From an uncultured cyanobacterium (GTDB lineage: Bacteria > Cyanobacteriota > Cyanobacteriia > PCC-6307 > Cyanobiaceae), in the NCBI GenBank assembly GCA_903934745.1, contig CAIZOZ010000276.1, forward strand, positions 1 to 17,282: a stretch of 17,282 nt of DNA. Direction: 5' to 3'. Of the stretch, positions 1 to 6,588 are shown in pieces (position 1 is the stretch's first letter; every line of letters begins with the position of its first letter). Under the pieces are notes generated by a model, which saw only the letters and a list, made by a program, of their open reading frames with translations, did not search any database and had not been told where the DNA came from. The translations under genes were made by a program, and so were the position numbers.

Positions 1-1187
1 CGCAGCACCTGATCCTGGCGAAAGGCCTCGAGGGCCTCCTCCAGGCTGGCGGGCAGGGGCCGGGCTGTGCCGGCGGCCGGGGGATCGGTGTAGGTGTTGG
101 CGTCGCTGCGGGGGCCGGGCTCCAGGCCCCGCTCGATGCCATCGAGACCAGCCGCCAGAACCGCTGCCTGCAGCAGGTAGGGGTTGGCGGCGCCATCGGC
201 GAGCCGTAGTTCGAGCCGTTGGTCATCCGGGATGCGCACCATGTGGGTGCGGTTGTTGCCGCCGTAGCTGATCCAGGCCGGCGACCAGGTGGCACCCGAC
301 GTGGTGTCGGCGCGGGCCAGGCGGCGGTAGCTGGCGGGCACCGGATTGGTGAGGGCGCAGAGGGCCGGCGCGTGGGCCAGCAGCCCTGCCAGAAAGCGGT
401 AGGCCAGAAGCGAGAGGCCTTTCTCGCCGCTGGGGTCATGGAACAGGTTGCGGCCGTTGCCATCCCACAGCGACCCATGCAGATGGGCACCGTTGCCGGT
501 GAGCCCGGCGATCGGCTTGGGATCGAAGCTCACGGCGCAGCCATGCTGTTCGGCCAGGCTGGCGGCCATCACCTTGAAGAAGGCATGGCGATCGGCGGTG
601 GTGAGGGCTTCGGCGTAGGTCCAGTTGAGTTCGAACTGGCCGTTGGCATCTTCGTGGTCGGCCTGGTAAGGCCCCCAGCCCAGCTCTTCCATGGCGCCGA
701 TCAGCTCACTGATCAGGGGATAGCGGCGCATCAGGGCCAACTGGTCGTAGCAGGGTTTGGGCTGATGATCGAGCCGATCGGCCACGCCGCCCTGGAGCGG
801 ATCGAGCAGGAAGAACTCCGCCTCGACGCCGCTGCGGAACTCAAAACCCAGAGCTGCAGCTCGCTGCAGCTGCCGCTGCAACACCCGACGGGGCGCTTGT
901 TCCAGCGGCACTCCTTCCACCGACAGATCGGTGGCCACCCAGGCCACCTCCCGTTGCCAGGGCAGCACCATCAGGCTGGCCGGATCGGGACGGGCCAGCA
1001 CATCCGGATCGGCCGGTGTCATCGCCAGCCAGGCGGCAAAGCCGGCGAAGCCCGCCCCGTTGGCGGCCAGTTCGGCCACGGCGGAGGCGGGCACGAGCTT
1101 GGCCCGCTGCACCCCGAACAGATCGGCGAAAGAGAACAGGAAATGGCGAATGCCGCGATCGGCGGCGAAGGTGGCCAGGTCGGTCAT
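1..1187 (-). CDS. glnT: Type III glutamine synthetase-like ligase, C-terminus cut by window edge
   Basis: Probable ATP-dependent ligase joining ammonia or an amine to the gamma-carboxyl of glutamate, in the cytoplasm. The 395 visible residues show the expected landmarks: an N-terminal DLFGVQRAKLVP segment (residues 22-33), metal-binding glutamates in VEAEFF (E122, E124), HEDANGQFE (178-186), the GNGAHLHGSLW signature (231-241), SYRRL (286-290) and RLELRLADGAANPYL (324-338). HEDANGQFE is typical of the type III (GlnT) family. That family is about 430-450 residues, so roughly 40-50 are missing beyond the edge. The ATG at 1187 is chosen because MTDLATFAADRGIRHFLFSF fits the family start. The frame stays open upstream to a TAG near 1413 but holds no convincing start. 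Some relatives glutamylate amines rather than ammonia, so the true substrate is open. It follows a desaturase and a MetX-like gene on the same strand, 305 bp downstream of the latter. Confidence 0.85.
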   Translation of the reverse strand, partial: MTDLATFAADRGIRHFLFSFADLFGVQRAKLVPASAVAELAANGAGFAGFAAWLAMTPADPDVLARPDPASLMVLPWQREVAWVATDLSVEGVPLEQAPRRVLQRQLQRAAALGFEFRSGVEAEFFLLDPLQGGVADRLDHQPKPCYDQLALMRRYPLISELIGAMEELGWGPYQADHEDANGQFELNWTYAEALTTADRHAFFKVMAASLAEQHGCAVSFDPKPIAGLTGNGAHLHGSLWDGNGRNLFHDPSGEKGLSLLAYRFLAGLLAHAPALCALTNPVPASYRRLARADTTSGATWSPAWISYGGNNRTHMVRIPDDQRLELRLADGAANPYLLQAAVLAAGLDGIERGLEPGPRSDANTYTDPPAAGTARPLPASLEEALEAFRQDQVL

Positions 1188-1492
1188 CGGGTCGGGCAGT
1201 GCTTGCGGCGGAGGGCGGACTGGCTGGGGACGGGCTGACCCTGGCTGGATCGGCAGCCCTGGGCCGCCGCAAGGCCAGCTGGGCTGGAGATCGCAGCGGC
1301 TGGGCTTCAAGTTGAACCAGCAGCTGGTGGAGTCGCTGCTGAGCCGCTGCCGCGCAACGGCGAGCTGATCGGGTTGATCACCACCTCGATGGCGAAAGCA
1401 GCGAGGGTGGGTCTAGGGCGATCTGGTGCTGTTTCTGGTTCAGGGTGGGCCGAATCGCCACTTCGTGATCCCCAGCCAGGTCCTTCCGCCCT
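1188..1492. other. Intergenic stretch before the glutamine synthetase-like gene
   Basis: This 305-bp stretch separates the MetX-like gene from the glutamine synthetase-like gene, both on the minus strand. No convincing gene, hairpin terminator or NtcA-type GTA-N8-TAC site was seen. Part of it stays open in the ligase frame as far as a TAG near 1413, but the translation is proline- and arginine-rich and does not look like protein. It may hold a separate promoter for the ligase gene. Confidence 0.5.
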
Positions 1493-2533
1493 TCAGCTCT
1501 GGCACAGCTCCTCCACTACGGCGCGCAACTGGGCCTGCTCAACAGGACTGTCGCGGGGATTGCCGGCCCGGTGGCCCAGGTCGGATTCGAGCACCCGCAG
1601 GCTGGCCTGGGGGATCAGGGCCGCTTCGGCGGCACAGTCGGCGGGGGGAAAGTAGAGGTCGTGGCGGCCGGCCACCACGGCGCAGCGGGCCCGGATCTGG
1701 CCCAGGGCGGTGGCGAGGTCGGCCTCGGCCTGGCCGCTGACGATGCCGGCGGCGGCCGCCACATCGCAGGCCAGCCAGACATCGAGCATGGCGATCAGAT
1801 CCCGGGGATCGTGGCGGCGGTAGGCGGGCAGCCAGGCCTGCTCCACGTAGCTCTCCACATCGGCATAACCCAGATCCAGATGGCCGCCGCGCCGGTAAAA
1901 GGGCTGGCTGGCGGCCCAGCTGGCATAGATCAGGGCAAAACTGCGCAGTCCCCGCTCGGGCACGGTGTCGAAACCAGTGCCGTTCCAGGCCGGATCGGCG
2001 GTGAGGGCCTGGCGCAGACTCAGTAGGAACAGGCGGTTGTGGGGGGTGGTGCGGGCGGTGCCGCAGATGCAGCAGAGACGCTGGCTGCGCTCCGGTTCGA
2101 GCACGCCCCAGTGGTAAGCCTGCTGCGCTCCCATCGACCAGCCATAGATCAGGGCCGGACTCTCGACCCCGAAACCTTCCTCCAGCAAGCGCCGTTGGGC
2201 CCTGACGTTGTCGGCATGGCTGACGGGCCAGCCGCCGGCCTGCAAGGCGGGGCCACCCTGGCTGGGACTGCTGGAACGGCCGTTACCGAACTGGCTGACC
2301 AGCACGATGCACCAGCGATGCGGATCGAGGATCGGACCCACCACCCAGTCGATGTCCTCGGGCCAGGCGCCGTAGGAGCTGGGATAGAGCACCAGGTTGG
2401 TGCAGGCCGCGTTGAGTTCCCCATACACCCGGTAGGACAAGTGGGCGTCGGCGAGGAGCTCGCCGCTGACGAGCGGCAGAGCACCGAGCTCGAAACGCTG
2501 ATCGATCGCTGCGGCCGACGTGGGCGAGATCAC
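1493..2533 (-). CDS. MetX-like alpha/beta-fold hydrolase or acyltransferase
   Basis: 346-residue alpha/beta-hydrolase of the homoserine O-acetyltransferase superfamily, probably cytoplasmic. The nucleophile elbow is GWSMG (Ser133), the acid is in GRHDLYFPP (Asp292) and the histidine is in GHRAGNP (His321). True MetX enzymes usually end with a GHDAF-type motif, so GHRAGNP points to a side branch of unknown substrate rather than methionine synthesis. The start is taken as GTG at 2533 because it overlaps the desaturase stop codon as GTGA, a classic sign of translational coupling. No earlier in-frame ATG fits, and no clear Shine-Dalgarno is present, consistent with coupled re-initiation. The fold call is firm; the reaction is unknown. 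An acyl transfer linked to the desaturase upstream or the ligase downstream is inference. Confidence 0.8.
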   Translation of the reverse strand: MISPTSAAAIDQRFELGALPLVSGELLADAHLSYRVYGELNAACTNLVLYPSSYGAWPEDIDWVVGPILDPHRWCIVLVSQFGNGRSSSPSQGGPALQAGGWPVSHADNVRAQRRLLEEGFGVESPALIYGWSMGAQQAYHWGVLEPERSQRLCCICGTARTTPHNRLFLLSLRQALTADPAWNGTGFDTVPERGLRSFALIYASWAASQPFYRRGGHLDLGYADVESYVEQAWLPAYRRHDPRDLIAMLDVWLACDVAAAAGIVSGQAEADLATALGQIRARCAVVAGRHDLYFPPADCAAEAALIPQASLRVLESDLGHRAGNPRDSPVEQAQLRAVVEELCQS

Positions 2534-3573
2534 GGAGCTTGGTCTGGCCCATTGGCGGCTGGGGCTGTTGTTGGCTGCTGGGCTGGCTGGGCTGGCAAGC
2601 CGAGGGCGCTGAGATTGTTCAGAAAGCGGCGGTGAACGGCCAGGTAACCGCGATCGCCATGCTGGAGGCTCGGGGCGAGCAGCCCGTGGGCCCTGGCCAG
2701 GGCATGGAAGGGCAGGGAAGGATAGAGATGGTGTTCGGTGTGAAACGGCATCTGCCACATCAGCAGCCGCAGCGGCGCCAAGGTGAGGGTGGTGCGGGTG
2801 TTGCGCCGGCCGTCCGGTTCGAAGGGGCAGCCGCCGTGTTCCGCCAGCAGCACAAAGCGCAGCAAGGGCTGGGCCACAGCCAGCGGCAACAGCCAGAACC
2901 AGAACAGCAGGCCATTGGCAGCAGGGATGGAGGCGACCAACAGCACCCCATAGACAGCGCACTGAAGCTGGATCGAACGGCGCACCGCCGGGATCGCTTC
3001 GCTCGGGATATAAGGCTGGCCAGCGAAATCACCTCGCAATCCGGCCCAGTGGCCACGGATCTTGCCCATCCACCAGGGGATGGCACTCAGTTCCAGTAGG
3101 TAGCTGGCCAGATCACTGGGAGGGCTGGACTCCAGCTCCGGATCGAGTCCGGGCAGATGGGTGTAGCGATGGTGCCACTGGTGGTAACGGCGATAGAAAT
3201 CAGCGTTGTAAAAGCTCAGTACTCCGGCCCACCAGGCCACGGTGTCATTGAGCTGGCGGCTGGCAAAGGCGGTGCGATGGCCACTCTCATGCATCGCGCA
3301 GAAGCTGAAGGCCAGGCCCAGGCCCAGCAGCAGCAGCCCCAGCAGCCGCAGGGGCCAGGGGATCACCAGAGCGGCGGACTCGGATCCAACCAGAGGCAAG
3401 CCCCAGAGCAGGGCACCAACCAGCACCACGGCCAGGTGGCAGGCCAGTTGTTTCAGCCCGGGGCCGTCGCGTCGTTCGTTGAGCAGGCGGAGCTGGGCAG
3501 TGCTGAGCAGCTCGGCCGTGGCTGATGCCGAATGGGCGCTGGGGACCTTGGACTGCAGGGATACCGCCGTCAC
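2530..3573 (-). CDS. Membrane fatty-acid desaturase family protein
   Basis: 347-residue integral membrane di-iron desaturase or hydroxylase. The three histidine clusters are all present: HESGH (95-99), HQWHH (131-135) and HTEHH (278-282). Hydrophobic segments lie around residues 45-95 and 205-245, as expected for the four-helix topology with histidines on the cytoplasmic side. The start is GTG at 3573; no ATG lies nearby and no clear Shine-Dalgarno is visible. The C-terminus is rich in proline, alanine and glutamine and ends inside the GTGA overlap with the MetX-like gene, so the two are almost certainly co-translated. The substrate cannot be read from sequence: acyl-lipid, carotenoid or sphingoid-type substrates are all possible. 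Confidence 0.85.
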   Translation of the reverse strand: MTAVSLQSKVPSAHSASATAELLSTAQLRLLNERRDGPGLKQLACHLAVVLVGALLWGLPLVGSESAALVIPWPLRLLGLLLLGLGLAFSFCAMHESGHRTAFASRQLNDTVAWWAGVLSFYNADFYRRYHQWHHRYTHLPGLDPELESSPPSDLASYLLELSAIPWWMGKIRGHWAGLRGDFAGQPYIPSEAIPAVRRSIQLQCAVYGVLLVASIPAANGLLFWFWLLPLAVAQPLLRFVLLAEHGGCPFEPDGRRNTRTTLTLAPLRLLMWQMPFHTEHHLYPSLPFHALARAHGLLAPSLQHGDRGYLAVHRRFLNNLSALGLPAQPAQQPTTAPAANGPDQAP

Positions 3574-3688
3574 GCTGCCAACGTTGAGGAAGGCAGCAGT
3601 TTCGAGGCCAGACCGGCCAGGCTCTGTTCAGCCTGGACAGTCGACGTCCTGACGCCGCTCACGGTTGGCGGGGCCAGGCAACGGTTGC

Positions 3689-3985
3689 TCAAGCCAGATC
3701 GCGTTGGGCTGGGGCTTGGTCGCGGCGCAGCAGCACATAGAGGTAGTCCGGATCTCTGTATTGGCCTGGCAGACATTCGTGCAGTTGGGCCAGGCGCTGC
3801 CAGCACACAGTGCGCTGAATCTTGGCAAGACTCCGGCCTTCCCGAATCAACAGTCGCATCGCCTTGCAGTACATCGAATAGCCAGCCTCCAGTTCACCGA
3901 TCGTGACCTTGGATGTCGCCGGATTCAGCCGAACCGGCGCTACGACGCCAGCTGTTTGCGGGGAAAGGGAGCTGATGGGCACCAT
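3689..3985 (-). CDS. Small conserved-looking protein of unknown function
   Basis: 98-residue soluble protein with ATG at 3985. No domain could be named. The segment from about residue 28 (TIGELEAGYSMYCKAMRLLI) to LYVLLRRD (about 82-89) reads as a compact, mixed-charge globular domain with conserved-looking Cys, Trp and Tyr residues, unlike the arginine/proline-rich shadows elsewhere in this GC-rich DNA. The first 25 residues and last 8 look disordered. From memory it resembles small hypothetical proteins of picocyanobacteria, but this is not verified. It sits between the LuxR-type regulator (119 bp upstream) and the desaturase (115 bp downstream) on the same strand, and could share either transcript. 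Confidence 0.6.
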   Translation of the reverse strand: MVPISSLSPQTAGVVAPVRLNPATSKVTIGELEAGYSMYCKAMRLLIREGRSLAKIQRTVCWQRLAQLHECLPGQYRDPDYLYVLLRRDQAPAQRDLA

Positions 3986-4104
3986 TGCTCGGTCGGCCTG
4001 GAGCTGCTCGGCTAATCTCGAACCCGGCCTGCCTCAGGCGATCCCCCCATCCGGGGACATTGAGCCGATCAGATGGTTCGCCTCAGCCTCTCAGCTGTGG
4101 CAGC

Positions 4105-4791
4105 TCAGAGTTTCACCATGCCGCAGCGCATGCCTTTGAGAACCGCTTGAAGTCGGTTGTTCACGCTCAGGGTGTGGAGCAGCCGCTTGGTGTAGGTGCG
4201 CGCCGTGGCTTCGCTGATCACCAGGCTGCGGGCAATCTCGCGATCGCTGAGTCCAGTGGCCAGCAGATCGAGCACTTCGTATTCCCTGGGGGTGAGCCGC
4301 GGACAGCTCAGGTAGGGCAGATTGCCGGTACGCAAGGAGGGGCTGCGGTAGACGTGATGACCGATCACCGCCATCACGGCGGCCTGCAGCGGCCGCTGAT
4401 CGTCGACCACATCCGCCTCGGCCACCACCGCCTCCAACCAGGGGGCTTCGGCGTATTCCACCGGAATCACATCGCCGAGGGCCAGCACCACCACCTTCAG
4501 GGCCCGATGGGCCTGGCGCGCCTTGCGGGCCAACTCAAAGCCATTGCCCCCTTCGAGATGGTCGGTGCAGATCAGCAGTTCGTAGGGTTCCTTCGCCAGA
4601 TACCGCAGGCAGGCGGCTTCATCCGTCACGGCACAGCCGATCAGGCTGCGATCCTGGAAGCTCTCGCAGAACGAGCGCAACAGAAAGCGACCTTTCATGG
4701 CAAAGGCCACCCTGCCGCTCACACAGGCTGACAGCAACAGATGATCGAGCCTGGAGCCTTCGAGCGAGTCGAGGAACGGAGTCAGATCCAT
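4105..4791 (-). CDS. LuxR/NarL-type response regulator with an atypical receiver
   Basis: 228-residue DNA-binding regulator. The C-terminal part (about 165-225) is a LuxR/NarL helix-turn-helix: LTPREYEVLDLLATGLSDRE followed by SEATARTYTKRLLHTLSVNNR-type residues. The N-terminal half has the length of a receiver domain and an aspartate in LLICTDHLEGG (Asp77) at roughly the phospho-acceptor place. The acidic pair normally at the end of strand 1 and the lysine near strand 5 are not evident, so it may not be phosphorylated conventionally. ATG at 4791 is preferred over an in-frame TTG at 4818. It is divergent from the small gene and ppk2, with an inverted repeat between them, so either transcript is a plausible target. 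No histidine kinase is nearby. Confidence 0.8.
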   Translation of the reverse strand: MDLTPFLDSLEGSRLDHLLLSACVSGRVAFAMKGRFLLRSFCESFQDRSLIGCAVTDEAACLRYLAKEPYELLICTDHLEGGNGFELARKARQAHRALKVVVLALGDVIPVEYAEAPWLEAVVAEADVVDDQRPLQAAVMAVIGHHVYRSPSLRTGNLPYLSCPRLTPREYEVLDLLATGLSDREIARSLVISEATARTYTKRLLHTLSVNNRLQAVLKGMRCGMVKL

Positions 4792-4891
4792 GCAATGGCC
4801 CGGATCCAGCCAGCCCAACCTATCCGGCGCCGGCCCGGCCTGTGGCTGGGGCGCCCCAGTAAGCTATCGATGCGCCAAGGCTCATATTCGA

Positions 4892-4913
4892 ACCATGTGC
4901 AGACCAACATGGT
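4892..4913. promoter_or_regulatory. Inverted repeat in the divergent intergenic region (possible operator)
   Basis: A perfect 7-bp inverted repeat, ACCATGT, 8-bp spacer, ACATGGT, lies in the 170-bp gap between the minus-strand LuxR-type regulator and the plus-strand small gene preceding ppk2. Its size and symmetry suit a dimeric helix-turn-helix protein. Autoregulation or control of ppk2 by the adjacent regulator is inference; a chance palindrome is possible. Confidence 0.35.
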
Positions 4914-4949
4914 GCAGATTTCCAGAATCGATTAAGGTTTTAAGCGTCT

Positions 4950-4955
4950 GAGGAA
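4950..4955 (+). promoter_or_regulatory. Ribosome binding site deciding the GTG start at 4962
   Basis: GAGGAA stands 6 bases before the GTG at 4962. It is among the best Shine-Dalgarno sequences in the window and is the main evidence that the short frame after it is translated. Confidence 0.6.
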
Positions 4956-4961
4956 AAGCTT

Positions 4962-5120
4962 GTGGACGAAAACCATCCTGTGCTGACGGCTCTGAAACTT
5001 CAGCTCGACGGCCTGCGCCGCGACTACTTGAGTCAACCCAACGAGCAGAGCCGCTACCAGCTGGTGCGGATGGAGCAGCTGATCGCCCAGTGGGCCCGTG
5101 GAGGGGCAGCCCTGGTCTGA
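4962..5120 (+). CDS. Small 52-residue protein upstream of ppk2
   Basis: Short gene starting with GTG at 4962, preceded by a well-placed GAGGAA and ending at TGA 5118-5120. The predicted product is hydrophilic and looks helical, with alternating leucines and charged residues (LKLQLDGLRRDYL, then YQLVRMEQLIAQWARGG), suggesting a helical hairpin or short coiled coil. No signal peptide or membrane segment is seen. It ends 36 bp before ppk2 on the same strand, so they probably share a transcript. A role as a partner of the kinase is only a guess. The composition is not the arginine/proline-rich type of shadow frames, which raises confidence that it is real. Confidence 0.6.
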   Translation: MDENHPVLTALKLQLDGLRRDYLSQPNEQSRYQLVRMEQLIAQWARGGAALV

Positions 5121-5156
5121 GCCAGGCTGGGGCTGCATTCCGGTGATGGTGGTGCC

Positions 5157-6062
5157 ATGGGTAAGTCCAAGTCAGGTGAGAAGCATGGGCAGGCCAGGCA
5201 GGCGCCCAATCTTGAGGCTGATCAGTACCACCCCTCCACCACGCTCGAGGATCTGAGCAATGAGGCAGCGAGTGGCGCCTCAGTGCGTTTGGATCGCCGT
5301 CTTTATGAGAAGGAATTGATCCGGCTCCAGGTGGAGCTGGTCAAGATGCAGTACTGGATTAAAGACACCGGCTATCGCTTGATCGTGATCTTTGAGGGAC
5401 GCGATGCTGCCGGAAAGGGAGGCACGATCAAGCGCATCACCGAACCGCTCAATCCCCGCGGTTGCAATGTGGTAGCCCTTGGTACCCCATCGGATCAGCA
5501 GAAGAGCCAGTGGTATTTTCAGCGCTACGTCGAGCATTTCCCGGCTGCTGGTGAGATTGTCATCTTCGATCGCAGCTGGTATAACCGCGCCGGCGTAGAA
5601 AAGGTGATGGGGTTTTGTACACCCACTCAAGCGGATGAATTCCTGCAATCCTGTCCTGAATTTGAGCGGATGTTGGTGCGTAGTGGCATCACCTTGATCA
5701 AGTACTGGTTTTCGGTGAGCGATGAAGAACAGGAGCTACGCTTTCGCTCCCGCCTCAAAGATCCAGCAAGGCGCTGGAAGCTCAGTCCGATGGATCTGGA
5801 ATCCCGCGATCGCTGGGTGGAGTTCTCCAGAGCCAAAGATGCGATGTTCGCCCACACCAACATCCCCGAAGCGCCCTGGTTCACCGTCGAAGCCGACGAC
5901 AAGCGGCGGGCCCGTCTCAATTGCATTCGCCATCTGCTCTCGAAAGTGCCCTATGAGGACATGACACCCAAGGCGATCAAGCTGCCGCCCCGCAAGAGCG
6001 GTGCCGACTATCAGCGGCCGCCACTCAATGAACAGTTCTTTGTGCCGAACGCCTATCCGTGA
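5157..6062 (+). CDS. ppk2: Polyphosphate kinase 2 (class I)
   Basis: 301-residue PPK2-family kinase, which transfers phosphate between polyphosphate and nucleotides. Seen in the sequence: Walker A-type GRDAAGKGG (81-89), the GTPSDQQKSQWYFQRY region (109-124), Walker B-type IVIFDRSWYNR (134-144), and a lid segment SRLKDPARRWKLSPMD (198-213) with its arginines and lysines. A single kinase domain of this length with an N-terminal extension is the class I form, generally favouring nucleotide diphosphate phosphorylation. The first 40 residues are polar and probably flexible. The ATG at 5157 has only a weak purine-rich leader. The gene follows the 52-residue gene, and its last 38 bp overlap the convergent CPBP protease gene. 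Family confidence is very high; nucleotide preference is inferred. Confidence 0.95.
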   Translation: MGKSKSGEKHGQARQAPNLEADQYHPSTTLEDLSNEAASGASVRLDRRLYEKELIRLQVELVKMQYWIKDTGYRLIVIFEGRDAAGKGGTIKRITEPLNPRGCNVVALGTPSDQQKSQWYFQRYVEHFPAAGEIVIFDRSWYNRAGVEKVMGFCTPTQADEFLQSCPEFERMLVRSGITLIKYWFSVSDEEQELRFRSRLKDPARRWKLSPMDLESRDRWVEFSRAKDAMFAHTNIPEAPWFTVEADDKRRARLNCIRHLLSKVPYEDMTPKAIKLPPRKSGADYQRPPLNEQFFVPNAYP

Positions 6063-6588
6063 GATCCCTGGCACCATCCCCTGGACCCAGCCAGATCAGC
6101 ACCGTGAACCAGTGGATCAGCACCGGGGCCCAGAGCGCTCCGGTGCTGACATACGCGATCACACACACGGCCCCGAGCAGACTGCAAGCCAGCAGAAAGT
6201 TGGCTTGCTCAAACAACCAGCGCCCCGGCGGGTACCACAGCCGACCGGACAAGGGGTGATAGAGCACGAACAGCCCCACACTCAGGGCAGCCCAGGCCAG
6301 CTGGGCCACCGAGCCCAGCTCCAGCAGTGCTCGGGGCAGCAGCAGCACCCGGAAGAGCCCTTCCTCCAGCAACGCAGGCATCAGCACCAGGCCGGCCCCC
6401 AGCTGCAGCCAGCTCTGAGCGCTCAGCTGACGCCAGGGCGGCCTGAGCAGGCCCGAGGCCAAGGCCAGTGGGATGGCCACCAGCCCATAGAGCCCAAGCA
6501 GGGCCAGCACCAGCTGCAACTGGGCCAGAGCGAAGGGGGCCGTCGCGGCTTGGCTGAAGCGGCTCAGCAGCAGCGTGAGGAGGCTCAT
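6025..6588 (-). CDS. CPBP (CAAX-type) intramembrane metalloprotease family protein
   Basis: 187-residue multi-span membrane protein, third gene of a protease operon. The CPBP/Abi family motifs are visible: EEGLFR (residues 75-80, the EExxxR motif), FVLYH (107-111, second motif histidine) and a third histidine in LIHW (His159). Hydrophobic segments lie around 20-47, 62-72, 98-110, 130-148 and 152-168. Relatives include the eukaryotic prenyl protease Rce1 and bacterial proteins linked to bacteriocin immunity or regulated proteolysis. Here all catalytic positions appear intact. The ATG at 6588 overlaps the stop of the aspartic protease gene as ATGA, so translation is coupled. The tail after residue 168 is polar and lies antisense to the end of ppk2, a 38-bp convergent overlap. 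Confidence 0.85.
   Translation of the reverse strand: MSLLTLLLSRFSQAATAPFALAQLQLVLALLGLYGLVAIPLALASGLLRPPWRQLSAQSWLQLGAGLVLMPALLEEGLFRVLLLPRALLELGSVAQLAWAALSVGLFVLYHPLSGRLWYPPGRWLFEQANFLLACSLLGAVCVIAYVSTGALWAPVLIHWFTVLIWLGPGDGARDLTDRRSAQRTVH

Noticed and set aside
219..1238. Long plus-strand open frame (339 codons)
   Set aside because: It is antisense to the glutamine synthetase-like gene, whose family motifs are unmistakable; the plus-strand translation is glycine/glutamine/histidine-rich with no domain.
1493..2533. Assignment as metX (homoserine O-acetyltransferase)
   Set aside because: The fold matches, but the C-terminal motif GHRAGNP differs from the usual MetX ending and no methionine genes are near.
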